64,000 nucleotides of DNA, from NCBI RefSeq assembly GCF_009495755.1, contig NZ_WIBJ01000006.1, positions 62,001 through 126,000 of the forward strand, read 5' to 3'. The stretch comes from Flavobacterium sp. LMO8. GTDB taxonomy: Bacteria > Bacteroidota > Bacteroidia > Flavobacteriales > Flavobacteriaceae. Positions 53,089-62,183 of the stretch are shown piece by piece. Below the pieces are notes generated by a model. It had not been told where the DNA came from, ran no database searches, and saw nothing but the letters and a program-made list of their open reading frames with translations. Every line of letters begins with the position of its first letter. Position 1 is the first letter of the stretch. The position numbers were made by a program, and so were the translations under genes.

Positions 53089-54489
53089 ATGAAAAAATAT
53101 AAATTACATACCAACTACAAACAAATTCTTGCCGACACTATTACGCCAGTGAGTGTTTACTTAAAAATTCGTGATAAATTTCCAAACAGCATTCTTTTGG
53201 AAAGTTCGGATTATCATGCGAATGACAACAGTTTTTCATACATCTGTTTCAATCCGATTGCTTCCATAAAAGTTGAAAATCAAAAAATTGAAACGAATTT
53301 TCCTGATGGATTTTCAGAGATTATTCCAATTGATACTGATCTAAACGTGGCTAAAGAAATCGAAAATTTCTCTAATCAATTTCAAACCGAAAAATCAGAT
53401 TTTAAATTCATTACGCAAGGATTATTTGGCTATTTAGCTTATGATGCAATTCAATATTTTGAGAAAGTTTCGATTGCTAAGAAATCAACAGAAAATGAAA
53501 TTCCGGAACTATTTTATGCTGTTTATCAGAATATTATCGCTATTAATCATTTCAAAAACGAAGCCTATTTATTTTGTCATAGTTTTGATGGAAACAATAA
53601 TATCGCTGAAATTGAACAATTATTACAATCGAAAAACTTTGCATCTTTTTCCTTTCAAAAATCAGGAAACGGAACTTCAAACTTAACTGATGATGAATTC
53701 AAAAACTACGTTTCGTTAGCCAAAAAACATTGTTTACGTGGTGATGTTTTCCAATTGGTGTTATCTCGAAGATTTTCACAAGATTTCAAAGGCGATGAAT
53801 TCAATGTGTATCGTGCTTTACGAAGCATAAATCCTTCACCTTATTTGTTTTATTTTGATTACGGAAATTTTAAAATATTTGGTTCATCGCCAGAAGCACA
53901 ATTGGTAATCAAAAACAATTTTGCCGAAATTCATCCTATTGCAGGTACATTCAAACGAACAGGAAACGACGAACAAGATGCCGATTTAGCTAAAAAATTA
54001 GGTGAAGATACTAAAGAAAACAGCGAACATGTCATGTTAGTCGATTTGGCAAGAAACGATTTAAGCCGAAGTTGTAACGAAGTAAAAGTAGAAAAATACA
54101 AAGAAGTACAATTTTTCTCTCATGTGATTCATTTGGTTTCAAAAGTATCAGGAAAATTAAAAGAAAATCATACTTTTATGGAATTAGTTGCGAAGACATT
54201 TCCAGCAGGAACTTTAACCGGTGCACCAAAAATTAAAGCCATGCAATTAATAGAAAACATTGAGAAAACCAACCGAAGTTTCTACGGTGGTGCTATTGGA
54301 GTTTTAGATTTTGAAGGCAACTTCAATCACGCGATCATGATTCGTTCTTTTTTGAGTAAAAATCATACGTTACATTTTCAAGCTGGAGCAGGAATTGTAG
54401 AAAGCTCTTCAGAAGAAAATGAAATGCAAGAAGTATATAACAAATTAGGCGCATTACAAAAAGCATTAGATTTAGCAGAAAACATATAA
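53089..54489 (+). CDS. trpE: Anthranilate synthase component I
   Basis: A 466-residue chorismate-binding enzyme that, with TrpG, makes anthranilate, the first step to tryptophan. The ILLESSDYH segment near residue 34 is the LLES site for tryptophan feedback inhibition. The catalytic domain shows SPSPYLF-type NPSPYLFYF, GSSPEAQLV, the IAGTFKRTG motif and PAGTLTGAPKIKAM. The frame opens earlier through the attenuator hairpin; ATG 53089 is the first start after it. A 180-base gap separates it from trpG. Confidence 0.96.
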   Translation: MKKYKLHTNYKQILADTITPVSVYLKIRDKFPNSILLESSDYHANDNSFSYICFNPIASIKVENQKIETNFPDGFSEIIPIDTDLNVAKEIENFSNQFQTEKSDFKFITQGLFGYLAYDAIQYFEKVSIAKKSTENEIPELFYAVYQNIIAINHFKNEAYLFCHSFDGNNNIAEIEQLLQSKNFASFSFQKSGNGTSNLTDDEFKNYVSLAKKHCLRGDVFQLVLSRRFSQDFKGDEFNVYRALRSINPSPYLFYFDYGNFKIFGSSPEAQLVIKNNFAEIHPIAGTFKRTGNDEQDADLAKKLGEDTKENSEHVMLVDLARNDLSRSCNEVKVEKYKEVQFFSHVIHLVSKVSGKLKENHTFMELVAKTFPAGTLTGAPKIKAMQLIENIEKTNRSFYGGAIGVLDFEGNFNHAIMIRSFLSKNHTLHFQAGAGIVESSSEENEMQEVYNKLGALQKALDLAENI

Positions 54490-54550
54490 AAATTTAAAAA
54501 CAAGAGCAAGAACAAGTTCAAGAACAAAAGCAAAAATCAAGTACAAATTG

Positions 54551-54572
54551 TCAAGTCGAGCGTAGTCGATAC
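54551..54572. repeat. GTCGAGCGTAGTCGA dispersed repeat
   Basis: A single half-element between trpE and trpG, related to the inverted repeat at 56330-56374. Just upstream, 54500-54540 is a low-complexity AAGAACAAG-type purine tract. Confidence 0.45.
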
Positions 54573-54669
54573 TTTTTAAATTTATCAAATTTCTTAAATC
54601 TGTATTCCAAAAAAAAAACTTTGAATTTTGAAATTGAATTTGCCCTTGAAATTGAAAAAAATTAAAGAA

Positions 54670-55233
54670 ATGAAAATAGCAGTTATAGACAATTACGATA
54701 GTTTTACATATAATTTAGTCCACTATCTAGAGGATTTGAACGCGAATGTAACCGTTTTCAGAAACGATGAATTTGAATTGAATGAATTAGAAAAGTTCGA
54801 CAAAATTCTTCTTTCGCCAGGACCAGGAATACCTGATGAAGCGGGTTTGTTGAAAGATGTCATCAAAAAATACGCTTCTTCAAAAAGTATTTTTGGTGTA
54901 TGTCTTGGTCTGCAAGCTATTGGGGAAGTTTTTGGAGGACAATTAACCAATTTAGAAAAGGTCTATCATGGTGTAGCTACAAAAGTTACTAAAAATGAAG
55001 ATGATTTTATTTTTAATGATTTGCCAAACGAAATTGAAGTTGGTCGTTACCATTCATGGGTTGTTTCAACTGAAAACCTTCCAGCCGATTTAATCGTAAC
55101 TTCAACTGATGTAAACGGTCAAATTATGTCAATGAAACATGCTCATTTTGATATTCGAGGCGTGCAATATCATCCAGAAAGTGTCTTAACGCCTTACGGA
55201 AAAAAAATCTTAGAAAATTGGCTTAGCCATTAA
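54670..55233 (+). CDS. trpG: Anthranilate synthase component II (glutamine amidotransferase)
   Basis: A 187-residue class I glutamine amidotransferase supplying ammonia to TrpE. The N-terminus IDNYDSFTYNLVHYLE, the loop LLSPGPGIPDEAG, the nucleophile GVCLGLQAIG, and the catalytic QYHPESVLTPYG (His, Glu) are all present. Context makes it TrpG and not PabA. The start at 54670 gives the family N-terminus; the frame is open upstream in AT-rich spacer. Confidence 0.96.
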   Translation: MKIAVIDNYDSFTYNLVHYLEDLNANVTVFRNDEFELNELEKFDKILLSPGPGIPDEAGLLKDVIKKYASSKSIFGVCLGLQAIGEVFGGQLTNLEKVYHGVATKVTKNEDDFIFNDLPNEIEVGRYHSWVVSTENLPADLIVTSTDVNGQIMSMKHAHFDIRGVQYHPESVLTPYGKKILENWLSH

Positions 55234-55326
55234 TTAGCAATCACATACACGCTTAAATCCCTTGCTTTACTAACACAAAATCAGTGAAGTACAGCCCAAC
55301 TTATGTCCAATTTTAAAATAAATGAA

Positions 55327-56319
55327 ATGAAAAATATATTAAATCGATTAATTCAACATGAAATCTTAACCAAAGAAGAAGCTAAAGATGTTTTGGTAAA
55401 CATTTCTTCTGGAAGTTATAACCCAAGTCAAATTGCAGCTTTCATGACCGTTTACATGATGCGAAGTATTACTATTGAAGAATTAGGAGGTTTTAGAGAA
55501 GCTTTGTTAGAATTATGCATTCCAATTGATTTTTCCGCTTACAACACGATTGATTTGTGTGGAACTGGAGGAGATGGAAAAGACACCTTCAATATTTCTA
55601 CTCTTTCTTCATTCATCGTAGCTGGAGCCGGAATTAAAGTTGCAAAACATGGAAATTACGGAGTTTCTTCGATTTCAGGATCGAGTAATGTGATGGAAAA
55701 AATGGGTGTGAAAGTCACCAATGATTCCGATTTCTTAACCAAATCCATCGAAGAAACCAATATTGCCATTTTGCACGCGCCACTCTTCCACCCTGCTATG
55801 AAAAATGTAGGTCCAATTCGAAAAGAATTAGGCGTGAAAACGTTTTTTAATATGTTGGGCCCTATGGTAAATCCGTCATTTCCAAAAAACCAAATGGTAG
55901 GTGTTTTTAGTTTAGAATTGGCTCGAATGTATGCGTATTTGTACCAAAACACAAATACCAACTACTCCATTTTACACGGATTAAGCGGTTTTGACGAAGT
56001 TTCATTGACTGATGAAGTAAAAATTATTTCCAACACTTCCGAACAAATTTTAAAACCATCGGATTTCAAATTAGCCGAATGTAAACTAGAAGCCATAAAA
56101 GGCGGAGCAACCATTGATGAATCCGCTAAAATTTTCTACGACGTTATTTCTGGAAAAGGAACTGTGGCTCAAAATAATGTGGTTTGTGCTAATGCTGCCA
56201 TCGCCATTCAAACCGTTGAAAAATCGAATTATGATGAAGCTTTAGCAAAAGCGCAAGAAAGCTTAGTAAGCGGAAAAGCATTAGAAAAATTGAATAAATT
56301 AATCGAAATAAGTAACTAA
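55327..56319 (+). CDS. trpD: Anthranilate phosphoribosyltransferase
   Basis: A 330-residue enzyme that joins anthranilate and PRPP. Signature blocks: NPSQIAAFMTVYMMRSITIEE, the PRPP loop CGTGGDGKDTFNIST, KHGNYGVSSISGSSNVME, and NMLGPMVNPSFPKNQMVGV. An in-frame ATG at 55303 would add eight residues; 55327 (MKNILNRLIQHE) is preferred because it matches the usual N-terminus, but the choice is not certain. Confidence 0.96.
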   Translation: MKNILNRLIQHEILTKEEAKDVLVNISSGSYNPSQIAAFMTVYMMRSITIEELGGFREALLELCIPIDFSAYNTIDLCGTGGDGKDTFNISTLSSFIVAGAGIKVAKHGNYGVSSISGSSNVMEKMGVKVTNDSDFLTKSIEETNIAILHAPLFHPAMKNVGPIRKELGVKTFFNMLGPMVNPSFPKNQMVGVFSLELARMYAYLYQNTNTNYSILHGLSGFDEVSLTDEVKIISNTSEQILKPSDFKLAECKLEAIKGGATIDESAKIFYDVISGKGTVAQNNVVCANAAIAIQTVEKSNYDEALAKAQESLVSGKALEKLNKLIEISN

Positions 56320-56329
56320 TAGTTGTCAA

Positions 56330-56374
56330 TTCGAGCGCAGTCGAGAACTTATGAACATCTCGACTCCGCTCGAA
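56330..56374. repeat. 17-bp inverted repeat between trpD and trpC
   Basis: TTCGAGCGCAGTCGAGA (56330-56346) and TCTCGACTCCGCTCGAA (56358-56374) pair with one mismatch around an 11-base loop. It is GC-rich, has no T-run and lies 20 bases before trpC. Related half-copies occur at 54551 and 29735. Confidence 0.8.
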
Positions 56375-56394
56375 GTGAAACAAAACTCAAAACC

Positions 56395-57180
56395 ATGAAC
56401 ATTTTAGATAAAATCATAACCGACAAAAAACGTGAAGTTGAACTAAAGAAAAACATCATTCCTGTTTCACAATTGGAAGCTTCGGTTTTATTCAATTCTC
56501 GAACGTATTCTATGAGTAAATTATTAAAAAATAGTCTTTCAGGAATTATTGCAGAACACAAACGTCGTTCACCTTCAAAAGCTGTAATTAATAACAATCA
56601 TTCCGTTGAAGATGTAGTTTTAGGTTATCAAAATGCTGGAGTTTGTGGAATTTCAGTTTTGACGGATGCTAAATATTTTTGTGGTAGTTTGGATGATTTG
56701 TTATTAGCAAAAGCTTCGGTAAATATTCCATTATTACGAAAAGAATTCATTGTTGACGAATACCAAATTATAGAAGCCAAAGCCCACGGAGCTGATGTAA
56801 TCTTGCTAATTGCAGCAGTTTTAACTCGAGAAGAAATCAAGAAATTATCTGAGTTTGCTCAAAGTTTGGGTTTAGAAGTATTGTTGGAGGTTCACAATTT
56901 AGAAGAGTTAGAAAAATCGATCATGCCAAGTTTAGATATGATTGGCGTGAACAATCGCAATTTGAAAACCTTTGAAGTGAGTTTAGATTACAGCAAACAA
57001 TTAGCAGCAAAAATTCCTGACGAATTTGTGAAAGTTTCAGAAAGTGGCATTAGTTCAATTGAAGCAGTCAAAGAATTACAACAATTTGGCTATAAAGGTT
57101 TTTTAATGGGTGAACATTTCATGAAAACCGAAAATCCTGGTTTGGAAGCTCAAAGATTCATTCAAAAATTAGTAATATGA
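56395..57180 (+). CDS. trpC: Indole-3-glycerol phosphate synthase
   Basis: A 261-residue TIM barrel that closes the indole ring. IIAEHKRRSPSK carries the catalytic lysine, followed by GCGSLDDLL-like FCGSLDDLLLAK, LLRKEFIVDEYQI, VLLEVHNLEEL, GVNNRNLKTFEV and VSESGIS. ATG 56395 follows the inverted repeat; the frame upstream is repeat sequence. The stop codon overlaps the trpF start (ATGA). Confidence 0.97.
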   Translation: MNILDKIITDKKREVELKKNIIPVSQLEASVLFNSRTYSMSKLLKNSLSGIIAEHKRRSPSKAVINNNHSVEDVVLGYQNAGVCGISVLTDAKYFCGSLDDLLLAKASVNIPLLRKEFIVDEYQIIEAKAHGADVILLIAAVLTREEIKKLSEFAQSLGLEVLLEVHNLEELEKSIMPSLDMIGVNNRNLKTFEVSLDYSKQLAAKIPDEFVKVSESGISSIEAVKELQQFGYKGFLMGEHFMKTENPGLEAQRFIQKLVI

Positions 57181-57818
57181 AAAACGTAAAACTAAAAATT
57201 TGCGGCATGAAAGATTCTGAAAATATAACAGAAATTTCGGTTTTACAACCTGATTATTTAGGGTTTATTTTCTGGGAAAAATCAAGTCGAAATATGAATT
57301 TGAAAACAATTCCTGAAATTCCTAAATCTATTAAAAAAGTAGGCGTTTTTGTGGATGCTTCCATACAAGAAATTGCTGCAAAAATTAAGCAATACCAATT
57401 AGAAATCATCCAATTACACGGAAATGAGTCCGTTATTTTTTGCAAAAATGTAAAAAAACTTGGTGTAGAAGTCATCAAAGTTTTCTCGGTTGATGCAACT
57501 TTCAATTTTTCCAAATTAAAAGAATACGTATTTGTTGTTGATTATTTTCTTTTTGATACCAAAGGAAAACTACCAGGAGGAAACGGCATCACCTTCGATT
57601 GGAATATTTTGGAAAACTATCACTTCAACATTCCTTACTTTTTAAGCGGTGGAATTGGAACTACAGAAATTGACGGATTAAAAGAATTTCTAAAATCACC
57701 CGCTGCAAAAAAATGCTACGCAATTGATGTTAACAGTCGTTTTGAAAAAAAACCTGGAATTAAAAATAAAATCAAATTAGAAAAATTTAAAAAATTGCTT
57801 TATGAAAACGAAATATAA
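57177..57818 (+). CDS. trpF: Phosphoribosylanthranilate isomerase
   Basis: A 213-residue TIM barrel that isomerises PRA to CdRP. It has KICGMKDSENI at the N-terminus (catalytic Cys), GFIFWEKSSRN, VGVFVDAS, IQLHGNESV, the LFDTKGKLPGGNGITFDW acid/phosphate region and LSGGIGTTEI. It overlaps trpC by four bases and trpB by 17, so translation of the three genes is probably coupled. Confidence 0.96.
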   Translation: MKNVKLKICGMKDSENITEISVLQPDYLGFIFWEKSSRNMNLKTIPEIPKSIKKVGVFVDASIQEIAAKIKQYQLEIIQLHGNESVIFCKNVKKLGVEVIKVFSVDATFNFSKLKEYVFVVDYFLFDTKGKLPGGNGITFDWNILENYHFNIPYFLSGGIGTTEIDGLKEFLKSPAAKKCYAIDVNSRFEKKPGIKNKIKLEKFKKLLYENEI

Positions 57819-58995
57819 TGTTGATGAAAATGGATTTTATGGCCAATTTGGAGGCGCTTTTATTCCTGAAATGTTGTATCCGAATGTGGGAGAATTAAAA
57901 GAAAACTACTTAAAAATAATGGCTGAACCTTCCTTTCAAGAAGAGTTTAACGACTTATTACAACAATTTGTAGGTCGCCCAACACCTTTGTATTTTGCCA
58001 AACGTTTATCCGAAAAATACAATACCAAAATCTATTTGAAGCGAGAAGATTTGTGTCATACTGGTGCGCACAAAATCAATAACACTGTCGGACAAATTTT
58101 AGTTGCCAAACGTTTAGGGAAAACTCGAATCATTGCTGAAACTGGGGCAGGTCAACACGGTGTAGCCACAGCAACGGTTTGTGCTTTAATGGGATTAGAA
58201 TGTATTGTGTATATGGGCGAAGTCGATATTAAAAGACAAGCGCCAAACGTAGCTCGCATGAAAATGTTGGGTGCAGAAGTTCGTCCAGCAACTTCAGGTT
58301 CGAAAACCTTGAAAGATGCTACAAATGAAGCCATTCGCGATTGGATTAACAATCCGATTGATACATTTTATATCATTGGTTCTGTGGTAGGACCACATCC
58401 TTATCCCGATATGGTGGCGCGTTTTCAAAGTGTGATTTCTAAGGAAATTAAATCACAACTTTTAACTCAAGAAGGCAAAGAAAATCCAGATTTTGTTATT
58501 GCATGCGTTGGTGGCGGAAGTAACGCTGCTGGAGCTTTTTACGAATTTTTAGACGAAGAATCTGTAAAATTAATTGCTGTGGAAGCGGCTGGACATGGAG
58601 TTGATTCTGGGGAAAGCGCTGCAACTTCTGTTTTAGGAAAAATTGGAATTATTCACGGCAGTAAAACCTTATTAATGCAAACCGAAGACGGACAAATCAC
58701 AGAACCCTACTCGATTTCAGCAGGACTGGATTACCCTGGAGTTGGACCACTTCATGCTCATTTACACGATACCAAACGTGCGGAATTCATCGCAATAACA
58801 GATTCAGAAGCCATGCAATCTGGATTAGAGTTATCAAAAACAGAAGGAATTATTCCTGCAATTGAAACCGCTCATGCTTTTTCAGTTTTGGATAAAAAAC
58901 AATTTCAACCAAACGAAATTGTAGTCATCAATTTATCAGGAAGAGGCGATAAAGATTTGAATACTTATATTGATTATTTTAAATTTAGTGAATAG
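57802..58995 (+). CDS. trpB: Tryptophan synthase beta chain
   Basis: A 397-residue PLP enzyme that condenses indole and serine. The PLP lysine is in HTGAHKINNT (about residue 93), glutamine/glycine contacts in GAGQHGVATA, the phosphate loop GGGSNAAG, and the ligand region FGGAFIPEML at the N-terminus. It is the standard TrpB1 form that pairs with TrpA. It begins inside the end of trpF in another frame. Confidence 0.97.
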   Translation: MKTKYNVDENGFYGQFGGAFIPEMLYPNVGELKENYLKIMAEPSFQEEFNDLLQQFVGRPTPLYFAKRLSEKYNTKIYLKREDLCHTGAHKINNTVGQILVAKRLGKTRIIAETGAGQHGVATATVCALMGLECIVYMGEVDIKRQAPNVARMKMLGAEVRPATSGSKTLKDATNEAIRDWINNPIDTFYIIGSVVGPHPYPDMVARFQSVISKEIKSQLLTQEGKENPDFVIACVGGGSNAAGAFYEFLDEESVKLIAVEAAGHGVDSGESAATSVLGKIGIIHGSKTLLMQTEDGQITEPYSISAGLDYPGVGPLHAHLHDTKRAEFIAITDSEAMQSGLELSKTEGIIPAIETAHAFSVLDKKQFQPNEIVVINLSGRGDKDLNTYIDYFKFSE

Positions 58996-59099
58996 TAATT
59001 AGTGACTAGTGATTAGCCTAAAAACTTATATGAGCTTTTAGAAACTTTGTAAAAAAAATTAGTACATCACCTTACATGACTTATATGTTTAATAAAATC

Positions 59100-59152
59100 A
59101 TTGCGCACTTTGCGAAAAACTTTGCTCCCGAAGTTTCGGGATTTGCGTTAAA
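59100..59152. repeat. CTTTGCG-type dispersed repeat with CCCGAA/TTCGGG hairpin
   Basis: TTGCGCACTTTGCG and a later TTTGCG flank a small hairpin CCCGAA-GT-TTCGGG, just upstream of trpA. It is in frame with trpA and could be mistaken for coding sequence. Confidence 0.5.
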
Positions 59153-59162
59153 ACCAAATAAT

Positions 59163-59924
59163 ATGAACAGAATTAACCAAAAATTACAAGAAGATAAAAA
59201 ACTGCTTTCCATTTATTTTACAGCAGGATTTCCGCAACTAAATGACACTGTTTCCATCATTCAAGAATTGGAAAAAAACGGAGTGGATATGATTGAAATT
59301 GGGTTGCCTTTTTCCGATCCGTTAGCCGATGGACCAACTATACAAGAAAGCTCAACTCAAGCAATTGAAGACGGAATGACGACTTCGCTCCTATTTGAGC
59401 AATTGAAAGACATTAGAAAATCGGTTCAAATTCCATTAATTATTATGGGATACTTCAATCCGATGATGCAATTTGGAATGGAGAAATTTTGTCAAAAATG
59501 TGCGGAAGTTGGAATTGATGGTTTAATTATTCCTGATTTACCTTTATTCGTTTACGAAACCGAGTACAAAGCTATTTTCGAAAAATATCATTTGAAAAAT
59601 ATCTTTTTGATTTCGCCACAAACCTCGGTTGAACGTATCCAACAAATCGATTCGATTTCCGATAGTTTTATTTATATGGTGAGTTCAGCTGCAGTTACGG
59701 GAAGTCAATCAGGTTTCGGTTCAGAACAAATGGATTATTTTAAAAGAATTGCTGATTTAAGTTTGAAGAATCCTCAAATTGTTGGTTTTGGTATTAAAGA
59801 TGAAGAAACATTTCAACAAGCTACGAAATATCAAAAAGGAGCTATTATTGGAAGTGCTTTTATCAACTTTTTAAAGGAAAATCCTATTTCAGACATTTCA
59901 AAGTTTATCAATAAAATCAAATAA
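59163..59924 (+). CDS. trpA: Tryptophan synthase alpha chain
   Basis: A 253-residue TIM barrel that cleaves indole-3-glycerol phosphate. The catalytic Glu and Asp lie in DMIEIGLPFSDPLADGP, with FTAGFPQLNDT upstream, DGLIIPDLPL in the middle, and VSSAAVTGSQSG and GFGIKDEETF for phosphate binding. ATG 59163 is chosen because the in-frame upstream extension to 59076 consists of a dispersed repeat. It is the last gene of the operon. Confidence 0.97.
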   Translation: MNRINQKLQEDKKLLSIYFTAGFPQLNDTVSIIQELEKNGVDMIEIGLPFSDPLADGPTIQESSTQAIEDGMTTSLLFEQLKDIRKSVQIPLIIMGYFNPMMQFGMEKFCQKCAEVGIDGLIIPDLPLFVYETEYKAIFEKYHLKNIFLISPQTSVERIQQIDSISDSFIYMVSSAAVTGSQSGFGSEQMDYFKRIADLSLKNPQIVGFGIKDEETFQQATKYQKGAIIGSAFINFLKENPISDISKFINKIK

Positions 59925-60007
59925 AATTAGGAAAGTTCATAGTATTTTTTTGTAAATTGTAACTTTTTGTAAAAGTAATCGTATAATTACAAAACTAACT
60001 TACAACT

Positions 60008-60565
60008 ATGAACTTTCTTGAACATTACGAGCCATTACTCAAGGCTTTTTGGTACATTGCTTTACCAGTAAGTATCTTTTTTCTATTACAAACCATTTCT
60101 ACCTTCATTGGATTAAGCGGTTCTGAAACCGATGCTGATACTGATGGTGGCGATGGTGATATGCCTTTTGAATTATTTACCCTTCGCAACTTAATCAACT
60201 TTTTGTTGGGATTTAGTTGGACAGGAATCTCGTTGTATCAATCATTCGAGAACAAAACGATTCTGATTGGAATTTCTGTTTTAGTGGGAATACTTTTTGT
60301 GGGTGTTTTCTTTTTTATCATCAAGCAAATATTAAAACTTTCGGAAGATAATAGTTTCAAAATTGAAAATACTATCAATAAAACGGCTGAAGTATATTTA
60401 ACCATTCCTGAAGCAAAATCAGGAAAAGGAAAAATTCAAATCAGTGTAAATGGTTCTTTTCATGAATTAGACGCAATTACCAATTCATCCGAAAAACTTA
60501 CTTCTGGAAGTACTGTAAAAGTAGTCGCTGTAGAGCACAATTTAGTTATCGTAGAAAAAATCTAA
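60008..60565 (+). CDS. NfeD/YqiJ-like membrane protein
   Basis: A 185-residue protein with about four hydrophobic segments, an acidic loop (GSETDADTDGGDGD, residues 36-50) and a C-terminal soluble domain of OB-fold character (residues 120-185; TAEVYLTIPEAKSGKGKIQIS and GSTVKVVAVEHNLVIVEKI). Together with the flotillin gene 12 bases downstream it matches the NfeD/YqiJ-flotillin operon type, in which the small protein helps organise the flotillin scaffold in the membrane. Family assignment rests mainly on this layout. Confidence 0.75.
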   Translation: MNFLEHYEPLLKAFWYIALPVSIFFLLQTISTFIGLSGSETDADTDGGDGDMPFELFTLRNLINFLLGFSWTGISLYQSFENKTILIGISVLVGILFVGVFFFIIKQILKLSEDNSFKIENTINKTAEVYLTIPEAKSGKGKIQISVNGSFHELDAITNSSEKLTSGSTVKVVAVEHNLVIVEKI

Positions 60566-60577
60566 TCCTTTATTTAT

Positions 60578-62098
60578 ATGAACATTTTACCTATTATTAT
60601 TGTACTAGCTTTCGTAGTATTTGTTACTATCGTAACTTTAATCTCGCGTTACAAAAGATGTCCATCCGACAAAATTTTAGTTATTTATGGAAAAACTGGT
60701 GGCACATCAGCTAAGTGTGTTCACGGTGGTGGTGCTTTTATTTGGCCTGTAATTCAAGATTTTCAGTATTTAGATTTAAAACCTATTTCTATTGAAGCGA
60801 ATTTAACTAATGCTCTTTCTCGTCAAAATATTCGTGTCGATGTTCCGTGTCGATTTACTATAGCAATTTCTACTGAAACTGATAGTATGAATACAGCTGC
60901 TGAGCGTTTGTTAGGTTTACATCCAGAGCAAATTCAGGAATTGGCGAAAGATATTTTATTTGGGCAATTGCGTTTGGTTATTGCAACGATGACGATTGAA
61001 GAAATCAACTCGGATAGAGATAAATTCTTAGATAACATTTCTAAAAACGTAGACTCGGAATTAAAGAAAATTGGTTTAAAATTAATCAACGTTAACGTAA
61101 CCGATATCAAAGATGAATCGGGATATATTGAAGCTTTAGGAAAAGAAGCGGCTGCAAAAGCGATTAACGAAGCTAAAATTTCGGTTGCTGAACAAGAGAA
61201 AATTGGAGAAACTGGAAAAGCAATGGCCGATCGTGAAAAAGACGTTCAAATTGCGGAAACACACAGAGATCGTGACGTTAAAATTGCGATTACCAACAAA
61301 GATAGAGAAGTAAGTATTGCGGCTGCCTTTAAAGATGAAAGTATCGGAAAAGCAGAGGCACAAAGAGATACGCGTGTTGCTACATCAGAAGCGAATGCGA
61401 TTGCGATTCAAGGAGAAAATGAGGCAAAAATTGCTATTGCACAATCGGAAGCAGCTCGACGTGAAAAAGAAGCAGAAGCTTTACGTATTGCGTTAGCATC
61501 TGAAAAAGTACAACAAGCAAAAGCATTAGAAGAATCATACTTAGCCGAACAAAAAGCGGAAGCGGCACGTGCTGAAAGAGAACGTTCTACTCAAAATGCA
61601 AATATTGTAATTCCGGCAGAAATTGCGAAACAAAAAGCCGTTATTGATGCACAAGCAGAAGCAGAAAAAACAAGAGAATTAGCAAAAGGAGAAGCCGATG
61701 CAATTTTCGCTAAAATGGAAGCTGAAGCAAAAGGTTTGTATGAAATTTTAACGAAACAAGCAGAAGGTTACCGTGAAGTAGTAAGTGCCGCTGGTGGTGA
61801 TCCAACAAAAGCATTCCAGTTATTATTAATTGAAAAATTACCTGAATTAGTTAAAACTCAAGTGGAAGCCGTTAAAAACATCAAAATTGACAAAATCACG
61901 GTTTGGGATTCTGGAAATAATACGGATGGAAACGGCTCAACTGCGAATTTCGTTTCCGGAATGATGAAAACAGTTCCGCCTTTAAATGACTTATTCAATA
62001 TGGCTGGTTTGAACTTACCAACGTATCTAAAAGGTGAAGATATGCCTAAAGAAGCTTCAAGTTCAACTGAAATTACGCCAACTGAAGAAGTGAAATAA
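60578..62098 (+). CDS. Flotillin family (SPFH domain) protein
   Basis: A 506-residue membrane scaffold. A single N-terminal membrane segment (IIIVLAFVVFVTIVTLI) is followed by an SPFH/band-7 domain (CPSDKILVIYGK, GGGAFIWPVIQDFQYLDL, LLGLHPEQIQELAKDILFGQLR). A long Ala/Glu-rich coiled coil (about residues 195-430) contains near-repeats around DVQIAETHRDRDVKIAITNKD and DREVSIAAAF. The C-terminal tail is acidic and Ser/Thr-rich. Flotillins form oligomeric microdomains that host signalling and secretion proteins. Confidence 0.92.
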   Translation: MNILPIIIVLAFVVFVTIVTLISRYKRCPSDKILVIYGKTGGTSAKCVHGGGAFIWPVIQDFQYLDLKPISIEANLTNALSRQNIRVDVPCRFTIAISTETDSMNTAAERLLGLHPEQIQELAKDILFGQLRLVIATMTIEEINSDRDKFLDNISKNVDSELKKIGLKLINVNVTDIKDESGYIEALGKEAAAKAINEAKISVAEQEKIGETGKAMADREKDVQIAETHRDRDVKIAITNKDREVSIAAAFKDESIGKAEAQRDTRVATSEANAIAIQGENEAKIAIAQSEAARREKEAEALRIALASEKVQQAKALEESYLAEQKAEAARAERERSTQNANIVIPAEIAKQKAVIDAQAEAEKTRELAKGEADAIFAKMEAEAKGLYEILTKQAEGYREVVSAAGGDPTKAFQLLLIEKLPELVKTQVEAVKNIKIDKITVWDSGNNTDGNGSTANFVSGMMKTVPPLNDLFNMAGLNLPTYLKGEDMPKEASSSTEITPTEEVK

Positions 62099-62119
62099 AT
62101 TTTTATAACTTACAGTATT

Positions 62120-62156
62120 AAATCCCAAATTTGTAATGAATTTGGGATTTTTTCTT
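62120..62156 (+). terminator. Intrinsic terminator after flotillin
   Basis: AAATCCCAAATT (62120-62131) pairs with AATTTGGGATTT (62139-62150) over 12 bp, followed by Ts. An in-frame ATG at 62136 for the next gene lies in the loop, which argues against its use. Confidence 0.85.
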
Positions 62157-62183
62157 ACATTTACTTTTAAAATTACAGGATTA

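Noticed and set aside
56323..56394. 24-residue N-terminal extension of TrpC
   Set aside because: It is encoded by the 17-bp inverted repeat and has no similarity to TrpC proteins.
59076..59162. Extension of TrpA to an upstream ATG
   Set aside because: The added residues come from a CTTTGCG-type dispersed repeat with a hairpin, and the standard start is ATG 59163.
62136..62183. Upstream ATG for the BcrA-like ATPase
   Set aside because: It lies in the loop of the flotillin terminator; ATG 62184 gives a normal ABC ATPase N-terminus.
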